From Cyclobacteriaceae bacterium (lineage in GTDB: Bacteria; Bacteroidota; Bacteroidia; Cytophagales; Cyclobacteriaceae), in assembly GCA_013140555.1 (NCBI GenBank), contig JABFSO010000486.1, positions 1 through 33,471 on the forward strand: 33,471 nucleotides of DNA. The letters are read 5' to 3'. The number at the start of each line of letters is the position of its first letter. The first letter of the stretch is position 1. The translations under genes were made by a program, and so were the position numbers. Of this stretch, positions 24,030-31,868 are shown piece by piece. The notes under the pieces were generated by a model. That model ran no database searches, was not told where the DNA came from, and was given only the letters and a program-made list of their open reading frames with translations.

Positions 24030-24104
24030 TGGGAGCTGAGGGGTTCGAACCCCCGACCCTCTGCTTGTAAGGCAGATGCTCTGAACCAGCTGAGCTAAGC
24101 TCCC
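24030..24104 (-). tRNA. tRNA-Val (anticodon UAC)
   Basis: 75 nt on the minus strand. The acceptor stem GGGAGCT pairs with AGCTCCC, discriminator A. The D arm includes TAGCTCAGCTGGTTC, the anticodon arm CTGCC-TTACAAG-GCAG has anticodon TAC, and the T arm carries GGTTCGAACCC. The terminal CCA is not encoded, as is common in this phylum. It marks the boundary of the AT-rich accessory patch to its left. Confidence 0.95.
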
Positions 24105-24118
24105 TTTTTTAAGGAATG

Positions 24119-24148
24119 CAAAGGTAAAAGAGATTTCTATTTGTGCAA
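24119..24148 (-). promoter_or_regulatory. Promoter of tRNA-Val
   Basis: On the minus strand, TTG (24148-24146, within TTTTG), a 19-nt spacer and a perfect TACCTTTG -7 box (24126-24119). The predicted start lies a few bases before the tRNA 5' end at 24104. Confidence 0.7.
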
Positions 24149-24262
24149 AAAATATTTTTAAATCATTACATTTTTTATGCCCTACACAAGAAAGGTAACA
24201 AGCTGGTAGTTATTCAATTACATAGAGCTAACCTTTCATCTGAAAATTTAGTTTTAGTAACC

Positions 24263-24270
24263 TATCTTTG
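24263..24270 (+). promoter_or_regulatory. -7 box of the AsmA-like gene
   Basis: TATCTTTG, a perfect TAnnTTTG, 14 nt before the GTG start. No clear TTG at the standard distance. Confidence 0.45.
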
Positions 24271-24284
24271 TACACTCAAGACCT

Positions 24285-26765
24285 GTGCGATTGAAAAGAC
24301 TCAAAAAAGTAGCCCTGATTGTTCTGACGACAATCATGATCATCGTAGTCGGAGGCCTCATCTCCATCTTCCTCTTCAAAGACCGGATCATTCAGCAGTT
24401 TGTGGCGGAGGCGAACAAGCACATCAATACGCCCATCAAAATTGGCCAGATCGAAATTGCCACGTGGCAGGATTTCCCGAACCTGTCCATCGTATTCAAC
24501 AATGTCTATGTAGAAGACAGCCATCCGGGCGAGTACCCGCTTTTAACAGCAGACCGCATCTCTTTCTCGTTGAACGCACTCGAAGCCTGGAAAGGCAATT
24601 ACGCCATTCAAGGTCTCACCATTTTAAACAGCGAGACCAGCTTAAAAATCAATGAAAAAGGTGAAAACAACTTCACCATTCTTAAACCCGATTCTTCTTC
24701 GGGTTCCAGCACGATTTCATTTGACTTGAAAGATGTGAAACTGATCAACACAGCCGTGGCGTACACCGATGCTGTGGCCATTCAAGAGCATGTGTTTGCC
24801 AGTGAAAGCCTTGTGTCGTCTATTGCCATTCGTGGTGATGTGTATAAAATTGATGCAAAAGGTGATGTGCTGTGTGGGCAAATCGGGATTCGAAAAAAAG
24901 CATTTCTTAAAAATCGAAAGTTTTTGGTGGACGCGCAGGTGGACTATGATGATGAAAAGAAAACGATCACCATTGGAAAAGCGCGTCTCGATGTTAATCA
25001 ATCACGGTTTTCGCTGTTGGGAAATTATGGCTTCAAGAAAAAGAATCTGATTGATTTACAAGTAAAAGGCGAAGAAGCTAACATACAAACTATTCTGGCG
25101 CTGTTGCCTGATGATGTATCGGATAATTTGAGCAAATACCAAAGCAAGGGTGATGTGTTCTTCGATCTGAACCTGAAAGGCGAGATTAGCAAACACAAAG
25201 ATCCTGCTCTGCATGTACGCTTCGGATGTACAGATGCAACATTCACTCACCCCGACTACCAATCGAAAATTACACAAGCGAATCTGAAAGGTTCCTTCCG
25301 CACACCTTCGTTTACCAAATTCGACAAAGCAACACTTGAGCTAAATGAATTGACGGGTGAGCTCAACGGGAAGTCATTCGCCTCAAATCTGAAAATTGAA
25401 AATCTCGAACACCCAGTAGTTGATTTTACTTTTAAAGGTGAACTGGATGCAGCCTCCATTCAAAATTTTTATTCGATCCCACATGTGTCTAAACTGCGAG
25501 GGAATGTAGTAGCCGATTTTTCGGTAGTGGGTGAGTTGGATCTGCTTAAAAAGAAAAGTACGGCTCAACAAGTGAAAACGGCAGGCGCGATTGACCTCAC
25601 GGACATTTCTTTCGAATGGGGCGAAGCGAAAGTGAAAATCAATGACCTGAACGGCAATCTTCAATTCAACAACAACGACCTGGCCATGAGCAACCTGACA
25701 GGACAATTGGGTAACAGTGATTTTGCGTTGAACGGTTTTTTCAAAAATGTAATCACCTTTTTGTTGTTTGAAAAGCAGCCTATTGGTATTGAAGCTGATT
25801 TGAAATCGAAATTTCTGGATGTAGATCAACTGTTTGAAATTGGTTTTGGCAAGGCGCAGTCCAACGATTTTAAGTTCAGTATCTCACCGCTTATTTATCT
25901 GAACTTCAATTGCGATGTGCAGCAACTTCGCTACAAACGTTTCCATCCCACTGCAGTGAAGGGCGACTTGTTAGTAAAAAATCAGGTAGCTATTTCCAGA
26001 AACATCGCTATGAAAACAATGGGCGGTAAACTGGATTTGAATGCCATTGTAGATGCCAAGAAGGCAAACGCCATCGACATTACCAGTGCGGTGAGGTTGG
26101 ATGGCATTTACATTGACAGTGTTTTTTATGTGTTTGAAAACTTTTACCAAAAGTTTATTGAAGACAAACATCTCAAGGGTCAGGTGTTTGCCGATGTGAA
26201 TATGGAAATGACGCTAACCGAAAACCTGAAGTTAATTTCGAAAACACTGATAGCTGACATTAGCACTACAATTAAAAAAGGAGAACTGAACAATTTTGAG
26301 CCCCTGCAAGGATTAAACAAATATCTGGATGATGAAGGCTTGAGCAAATTGCGGTTTGCCGATTTGAAAAATGACATCCATATCGAAAACGAAACCATCT
26401 ACATTCCACAGATGGAGATCAAAAGCAATGTGACCACTCTTCAATTGAGTGGTACGCACACTTTCGATCAACAAATCAACTATCGGGTAGTGGCACCGCT
26501 ACGCAACAAAAAGAAAATCGATCCCGATGAAGCTTTTGGTGCAATTGAAGAAACCCGTCAAGGCAAAACACAAGTATTCTTAAAAATCACCGGCACTACC
26601 GACCAATACAAAATCAGCTACGACAAAGAAGCGGTGAAAAAGAAAATTGTCAGCGACCTAAAAAAGGAAGTCAAAGAGCTGAAAGAAGCGTTCCAACTAA
26701 AAGGCAAAAAGAAGAAAAAAGAAATTGAGTTAGAGAAAGATGATTATTTCGATTGGGAGAATTAG
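24285..26765 (+). CDS. AsmA-like inner-membrane/periplasmic protein
   Basis: 826 aa from GTG 24285 (TTG 24291 also possible). A basic start and one membrane helix (about 9-31) are followed by an AsmA-type N-terminal segment (INTPIKIGQIEIATWQDFPN, then VYVEDSHPGEYPLLTADRIS) and a long beta-rich body of repeated strands, the chorein-like/AsmA layout. The C-terminal AsmA domain includes NFEPLQGLNKYL and GTHTFDQQINYRV, then a highly charged tail (KGKKKKKE). AsmA-like proteins are thought to bridge inner and outer membranes for lipid transport or to influence outer-membrane biogenesis; which applies here is unknown. It is transcribed alone and converges with the beta-barrel gene. Confidence 0.88.
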   Translation: MRLKRLKKVALIVLTTIMIIVVGGLISIFLFKDRIIQQFVAEANKHINTPIKIGQIEIATWQDFPNLSIVFNNVYVEDSHPGEYPLLTADRISFSLNALEAWKGNYAIQGLTILNSETSLKINEKGENNFTILKPDSSSGSSTISFDLKDVKLINTAVAYTDAVAIQEHVFASESLVSSIAIRGDVYKIDAKGDVLCGQIGIRKKAFLKNRKFLVDAQVDYDDEKKTITIGKARLDVNQSRFSLLGNYGFKKKNLIDLQVKGEEANIQTILALLPDDVSDNLSKYQSKGDVFFDLNLKGEISKHKDPALHVRFGCTDATFTHPDYQSKITQANLKGSFRTPSFTKFDKATLELNELTGELNGKSFASNLKIENLEHPVVDFTFKGELDAASIQNFYSIPHVSKLRGNVVADFSVVGELDLLKKKSTAQQVKTAGAIDLTDISFEWGEAKVKINDLNGNLQFNNNDLAMSNLTGQLGNSDFALNGFFKNVITFLLFEKQPIGIEADLKSKFLDVDQLFEIGFGKAQSNDFKFSISPLIYLNFNCDVQQLRYKRFHPTAVKGDLLVKNQVAISRNIAMKTMGGKLDLNAIVDAKKANAIDITSAVRLDGIYIDSVFYVFENFYQKFIEDKHLKGQVFADVNMEMTLTENLKLISKTLIADISTTIKKGELNNFEPLQGLNKYLDDEGLSKLRFADLKNDIHIENETIYIPQMEIKSNVTTLQLSGTHTFDQQINYRVVAPLRNKKKIDPDEAFGAIEETRQGKTQVFLKITGTTDQYKISYDKEAVKKKIVSDLKKEVKELKEAFQLKGKKKKKEIELEKDDYFDWEN

Positions 26766-26844
26766 TTATGATCACTCTTCACCTACTTTAACGTCTTTTA
26801 ACGACACTGAACTTTGACCTTTAGATAGCCATTATCAATCTTTA

Positions 26845-27606
26845 TCAATGCAACAACTGATAACCAAGGGAAACATCTAAACGAGATGCACTACCATTAT
26901 TGGCTCCGCGATCAATCGCTTGATTAACTCGGACGCTCAAAAATAATTTTGACTTGTGGTAAAGCGTACCGGTAACATTGATAAACCAAGGATTGGGATA
27001 GCCTTCTTGATGTGCATAATTGGCACCTGTACCTTTGTTTAATTTTGCAAACGGTATATCAGCGGTTAAAATCCCATCGACCCAAAAATCATTGTTAATT
27101 AAATAACTTGCTTTAATTGATGGCCCTACAGCAAAATAGTAGCCGAATGGTTCATTTGAAAGTGTATTGGGGGCTATTGTAGTAGCTATTTCGTTTCCAA
27201 AAATATAGTCACCGAAACTCGCACCAGGTGCAATAATTAATTTATCAGTGGCTACGACATTATAATATCCTTGAACCCAACCTAAAAAGCCAGCACCAAA
27301 TGCTTGGTTCAACTTCTGGCTTTGTTTTAGATTCGCAAGCTTCCAAAAAAAATCACCCACAGTAACATTCTCGTAGTTCACACTAATCTCGCCTTTGCCA
27401 ACTTTGGCGCTCCGTATAGAAACATTTCCCGTAAAACCGCCAAAGCTTTCATTGCCTTTGCCTGTCACATGGGTATATCGTATCATCAGGTTAAACCAAT
27501 TATCTTCATAGAGCGAGCGACCCTTCTTGTCTTTCATATCCAAGAACGACTGACCATTTGCTACCCCAAATATTAAAAGTGAAATGATGAATAGTATTGA
27601 TCTCAT
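26845..27606 (-). CDS. Outer-membrane beta-barrel protein, unknown role
   Basis: 253 aa with a signal peptide (about 1-18, ending VANGQS). The remainder alternates hydrophobic and polar residues with frequent aromatic strand ends, for example NWFNLMIRYTHVTG, GGFTGNVSIRSAKVG, GYYFAVGPSIKASYLI and KLFLSVRVNQAI, and ends with the strand LDVSLGYQLLH, whose aromatic/hydrophobic C terminus fits BAM-dependent barrels. I estimate 10-12 strands. No family name is certain. It lies downstream of the TPR-CHAT gene on the same strand, 161 bp away, so a shared transcript is possible but unproven. Confidence 0.75.
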   Translation of the reverse strand: MRSILFIISLLIFGVANGQSFLDMKDKKGRSLYEDNWFNLMIRYTHVTGKGNESFGGFTGNVSIRSAKVGKGEISVNYENVTVGDFFWKLANLKQSQKLNQAFGAGFLGWVQGYYNVVATDKLIIAPGASFGDYIFGNEIATTIAPNTLSNEPFGYYFAVGPSIKASYLINNDFWVDGILTADIPFAKLNKGTGANYAHQEGYPNPWFINVTGTLYHKSKLFLSVRVNQAIDRGANNGSASRLDVSLGYQLLH

Positions 27607-27767
27607 AATTAATTAAGTTTTCTTACAGCTTGTGAATAGTCCCTTTTACTATACAAAGCAATCACCTAAGCAAACCAAATTCAATAAGTGAAAATTGGTA
27701 ATTTATACTACCTAGAAGTAGGTAGAGTGTAGCCTATGCGAGTTCTACATTTTAAACTAATTAAGAG

Positions 27768-30644
27768 TTAATTCCCATAATAAATAAAGGGTGCCCAGAA
27801 GTGCGGGTGCTGAAATTCTTTCCCAAAATCCCCTTTTATAAATTTCCTCTTCAGCTCATTTACAATTTGTGGGTACGATTTTCCTTTTGCTACTTCCTTG
27901 TAAAAGTTGCTCATGAACAACATCGTGCTGGTGTCATTCACCGGCCACAGCGACACCAGCGCTGCATTGCTGCCGGCTATCAACAAGGATTGTGTTAATC
28001 CTGTAACACCTTCACCTACATACAATTTTCCCAGCGCTGTTTGACAAGCTGATAACACCGTCAAATCGCACTTCAATTTTAGATTTGAAATTTCCATTGT
28101 ATTCAGAAAACCATCTTCGCCTCCCTGCTCTTGCGTAAAAATACTCATCGCCACGCCTGAGAGATCAGGTATCTGTGAAACTACGAAGCCGTGCGTTGCG
28201 AGATGCAGCACTTTGTAATTGGCTAATTCACCGCTCTTCGACATAGCTTTGACGCGATTCTCTGTCATATCCTTTCCTAAAAAAACATCGGCCTCGGATA
28301 AATTTTTACTGATGCTTTTCACTTCTTCTACGGTGCCGGGTAAAGCATTCATGGCTCTAGTGCCAAACAAACTGGCATACGCATTACGTACCGATTTATT
28401 ATCGCGCAGGTTCTCTGCCACTTCCGCTTGCAAGAGTGTGAGATCGGCCTCTGTTGACAATACTTTTCGGTCGGTTGCCAACTCTTCATAAATAGCACCG
28501 CCCATTGCCAATAGCGGTTTGCGCGATGATTCATATTTGCGCTCCGCCAATTGCTGCATCACGCTGGCTGAATGCAGATAGCGTATGTTGTATTTCTCCA
28601 CCAGGTATTTTCCGTCAAATGTTTTCAATGCTTCAAACGGAATAAAACTTAATACATCATTGGGCGAAATGATTAATGTCTTAATGCCACCTAAGCGATT
28701 GTTGATGGGCGTGATGAGGAAGCGTTGATAGCGTGTCAAAAAATCCATCAGCACCTCAACGCCTAAGTTTGGATCCTCGGAATATTGACGTGTGAGTTTC
28801 ACCACGCGATCAAAATCGTTCCGTGGCGCAATGGCATCGCGGTCATAGCCACGGTTTACTTGTGTGCGCTGGTGATCCTGACTGATCCACTCAAAACCAC
28901 GAGCCGGTTCTTCTAAAGTGTGTTCGGTGGCTTGCTCTTGTTTCGATCGTTTAAAGTATCGGTCGCGAATATCACCTACAAAGCGAGGATCTGCATGATA
29001 ATAAACATGCGCATACTTTTTCGTTACAGTTAAAATCACCACTTCATAGCCTGAAAAAACATGATACATCAAACAAGCTTCATCGGGCTTCAACAGGTTT
29101 TGAAATTCAGCAATCGTAGGAGGTGCAATTGCCTTCTGCGCCAATCGCTCGCTGAGCACGCGCGCTCGGCTGCGCTCCATCGCCTCAAAAGCTTTTTCGG
29201 TGTTGCCCGTTTGGGCATAACACATTACCAACCATTGATTGGCACTCATCTGGCTTTGGTAATGCGACAACCGATCTTGTGGGTTGCTGTACACCACGCC
29301 CTCACTGGCTAACAAGGCAGCTTCCTCAAATAACTGAATGGCTTGCTCGATATCTTGTTGCTGATAGTACATCGTTGCCAAATTGTTCAGGTAGAGTGAA
29401 GCGTCACTCAATCGGTTTTCTTTCTTGGCTTGCTCGATTTGAAAACGATACAAATTGCGACACTTCTGCTGTCCATCGCGACCGGTGCCCCAGTACAATA
29501 GCGCCAGATTAGAAATGATGGATCGCTTCATGATCAAATGATTTTCCTCGGCTACTTTAAAACCATATTCGCCATAGCGGATGGCTGAGGTGCTGTAGTC
29601 GGTATTGTAGCCAGACAACACGATGGAATTGGCCGCAACTACTACTCCGTTGATGTATTGATTTTTTAACGCGAGGTCATACGCTTGAATGGCCAATTGA
29701 TTAGCTGTTGATTGATTCTTTTTTGTGTCTCCACTGCGCATCGTGCTATATGCCACAGAAAGATTCGTCAGTCCATCGATATCCACCGGAACAAGAGTCG
29801 ATTTGCCCATGTGTTCATAAAAATCTTCACTAAACTGAATGGCTTTTTCCGGATCGCCTTTATCGATATGATAGGCCATGAGTTGATCAATGAAAAACGT
29901 TGCCAGATAATGGTTGTCGCCATATCCTTTTGATTTCAACTGCACATATCCTTCGGTGGCGATCTCCAGTGCCTCACTTTTGTAGCCCCAGTTATTCAGC
30001 CAACGCGCTGCATAACTAAATGCCAGCAAGGCCATCACGGGTTTATTCTGTTGATTGAAGAGTGCCACCTTTTCGCGACACTGCTTCATTAACTCAGCAG
30101 GATTTTCCGGATATTGGTTATAGAGTGCAATTAATTTATCAAGCGACCAGTCGCGTTCGTGTATGGAAGGTTCGGTTTGCTTTAACCATTGCGCCAGATT
30201 TTGAAACACTTCCTGTTTGTTAAACACTTTTCCAAACTCTTTCATCTCCTCTATCGCCACTTGCGAATCTTCATTCTCCGGAGAAAGTCGAATGGCTTCC
30301 GTCAATAATTTTTTTGCTTCTGTCACATTGCCTTGCTGTGCGAGCACATATGCCTTAGCAGTTATGGAAGCTGCAGACGTAGGATCCATGAGCAATACAC
30401 GATCGATGTAAGTCAATGCCTCTGTTGGGCGATTCAGAAAGAGCAAACACGCTGCTTGATTTCCATTGGCTGTCAGGTTATCCGGAAATATCCGTAAGTA
30501 TTGAGTAGACAGCTGCAGCGATTCGCTGTACTTTTTTTCCTGATAAAGGGAGAGCATCTTTTTTTCTAATTCGGTATAATAATCCTGAGCCGACAAAGAA
30601 AAATTGATTAACAGAAAAAGGAAGATGATGATCGATCGCATCAT
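27768..30644 (-). CDS. Secreted TPR-CHAT domain protease
   Basis: 958 aa from ATG 30644, where the start overlaps the upstream stop (TAATG) and leaves a good signal peptide (MRSIIIFLFLLINFSLSAQ). A GTG at 30665 would put seven residues in front. Residues about 25-490 are TPR repeats (AACLLFLNRPTEALTYIDR, YYQQQDIEQAIQLFEEAAL). The CHAT caspase-like domain (about 640-958) has the dyad His818 in LHLATHG and Cys867 in LSACQTA, and ends in WAPFIYYGN. CHAT proteins are peptidases or peptidase-like; the best known bacterial one is the TPR-CHAT of Craspase, but here export is predicted and no CRISPR effector is nearby. It is translationally coupled to the LamG-like gene. Confidence 0.9.
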   Translation of the reverse strand: MMRSIIIFLFLLINFSLSAQDYYTELEKKMLSLYQEKKYSESLQLSTQYLRIFPDNLTANGNQAACLLFLNRPTEALTYIDRVLLMDPTSAASITAKAYVLAQQGNVTEAKKLLTEAIRLSPENEDSQVAIEEMKEFGKVFNKQEVFQNLAQWLKQTEPSIHERDWSLDKLIALYNQYPENPAELMKQCREKVALFNQQNKPVMALLAFSYAARWLNNWGYKSEALEIATEGYVQLKSKGYGDNHYLATFFIDQLMAYHIDKGDPEKAIQFSEDFYEHMGKSTLVPVDIDGLTNLSVAYSTMRSGDTKKNQSTANQLAIQAYDLALKNQYINGVVVAANSIVLSGYNTDYSTSAIRYGEYGFKVAEENHLIMKRSIISNLALLYWGTGRDGQQKCRNLYRFQIEQAKKENRLSDASLYLNNLATMYYQQQDIEQAIQLFEEAALLASEGVVYSNPQDRLSHYQSQMSANQWLVMCYAQTGNTEKAFEAMERSRARVLSERLAQKAIAPPTIAEFQNLLKPDEACLMYHVFSGYEVVILTVTKKYAHVYYHADPRFVGDIRDRYFKRSKQEQATEHTLEEPARGFEWISQDHQRTQVNRGYDRDAIAPRNDFDRVVKLTRQYSEDPNLGVEVLMDFLTRYQRFLITPINNRLGGIKTLIISPNDVLSFIPFEALKTFDGKYLVEKYNIRYLHSASVMQQLAERKYESSRKPLLAMGGAIYEELATDRKVLSTEADLTLLQAEVAENLRDNKSVRNAYASLFGTRAMNALPGTVEEVKSISKNLSEADVFLGKDMTENRVKAMSKSGELANYKVLHLATHGFVVSQIPDLSGVAMSIFTQEQGGEDGFLNTMEISNLKLKCDLTVLSACQTALGKLYVGEGVTGLTQSLLIAGSNAALVSLWPVNDTSTMLFMSNFYKEVAKGKSYPQIVNELKRKFIKGDFGKEFQHPHFWAPFIYYGN

Positions 30645-31795
30645 TAATAGGAATTGAGGTTGCACAAATCTCCATTGAAACTAACGAGGCTTTTTCGGAC
30701 ATTACCGTTAAAGTATGTTTCTTCTACATCAAAATTGACAGAGGCGGACTTTTGCGAAACGCGAAAGTGTAAAGTTTGATAATACTTGTCGTTTTCTTCT
30801 ACCGTAGAGCCCACCGTCTTGCTTCCCAGTTTATTTCCCTTCTTATCAAACGCTTCAATACTTATTCTAAATACACGTTGGATGCCGGTGGTGTATTTAT
30901 GCCCCACCAAAAAAGTATAACCGCTCTGACAAACCGAAAGGATAGCCAATCCAAAAGTGTAGTGGTCGCGAGTGGTGCTGATCTCGTATTGATAAAAGTG
31001 CTTCTGCACGAAGGGAAGTTGGGTAACATCTTTTGCCTGATTAATAACTGTACTGTAGTCGTAGGGGAAGGCGAATTTCTCGAACTGATTATAAAATTGC
31101 TGAAAGTCGGGTGGTAATTCTTCCGTAAGAATAATGTTCTTCACATCCTGCTCTTCCACTTTGGCCATCGCGGCCTGACTTGCAATGATGCGCTGCTTTC
31201 CTTTCTTCGGATCGAATACCTGCACTTCGTCCACCCGCAAACTCATGTTCTGACTTACATACAATGCGATCATAGGGCCAAAGAATGGCTTGATCGCATC
31301 ACGAAAGACCTGCTTATCATTAATCAAAAATTGATATTCACCCGAGCGCTTGATTATTGTCAATGTGTTGTAATCATAAGGCTTGATGACCGTTGACTTC
31401 GATTGCCGCAGCACTTCGTGCTTTTTTCCGAAGTTGGCCGTAATCAAAAAACCTTGCGCATTGTTGTAAGAAAACGTGAGATACTTCTTTGCGTCTTCAC
31501 TCATGCCGAAGCGGACGCCCATCCAGCCTTCGCTGGTGCCATTGAAAAAAATCATCCGTGCATGCATACCAAAGTCATCGTCCTTCGTGATGCCTACATT
31601 TTGAAAGGTGTGTACCGAAGTAGTGTTGGCATCGATCACCAAATGCCCTTCCTGAATTTTAAAACCATAAGCGGCTGTTACTTCTTCAAACCACTTATTG
31701 CGATTATCGTCAAACCCATCGGCCAGGTATTGAATCGATTGACTTTGCGCTAGCGACACAACAAATGACAAAATAATGACAAACCACTTCTTCAT
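30644..31795 (-). CDS. Secreted LamG-like/jellyroll protein coupled to the CHAT gene
   Basis: 383 aa from ATG 31795, chosen because MKKWFVIILSFVVSLAQSQ is a clean signal peptide; the longer frame would start in the preceding intergenic region. Residues about 20-210 look like a concanavalin/LamG-type jellyroll: ADGFDDNRNKWFEE, then FQNVGITKDDDFGMHARM and the FGPMIALYVSQNMSLRVDEV strand. The C-terminal half (about 230-383) is a beta-rich domain (YTFGLAILSVCQSGYTFLVG) of no family I recognise. The stop TAA overlaps the ATG of the TPR-CHAT gene, so the two are a coupled pair. It may be a partner or recognition protein for the CHAT enzyme. It follows a terminator by a short gap. Confidence 0.8.
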   Translation of the reverse strand: MKKWFVIILSFVVSLAQSQSIQYLADGFDDNRNKWFEEVTAAYGFKIQEGHLVIDANTTSVHTFQNVGITKDDDFGMHARMIFFNGTSEGWMGVRFGMSEDAKKYLTFSYNNAQGFLITANFGKKHEVLRQSKSTVIKPYDYNTLTIIKRSGEYQFLINDKQVFRDAIKPFFGPMIALYVSQNMSLRVDEVQVFDPKKGKQRIIASQAAMAKVEEQDVKNIILTEELPPDFQQFYNQFEKFAFPYDYSTVINQAKDVTQLPFVQKHFYQYEISTTRDHYTFGLAILSVCQSGYTFLVGHKYTTGIQRVFRISIEAFDKKGNKLGSKTVGSTVEENDKYYQTLHFRVSQKSASVNFDVEETYFNGNVRKSLVSFNGDLCNLNSY

Positions 31796-31821
31796 AGCTG
31801 GGTATTCAATTTCAGTTAAAC

Positions 31822-31850
31822 AAAAAAATGGAGCGGTGATAAGCCGCCCC
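31822..31850 (-). terminator. Terminator of the partial 3'-most gene
   Basis: On the minus strand, GGGGCGG-cttatca-CCGCTCC (one mismatch) is followed by ATTTTTTT. It separates the 522+ aa gene from the LamG-CHAT pair. Confidence 0.7.
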
Positions 31851-31868
31851 ACTTTCGGTTTGAAAATT

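Noticed and set aside
24030-24104. tRNA-Val as an integration site of a mobile island
   Set aside because: No integrase and no repeated tRNA 3' end were found on the other side of the AT-rich patch, so attachment sites are not claimed.
27768-30644. Craspase-type CRISPR-associated TPR-CHAT
   Set aside because: There is a signal peptide, no CRISPR array and no gRAMP or other Cas gene in the window.
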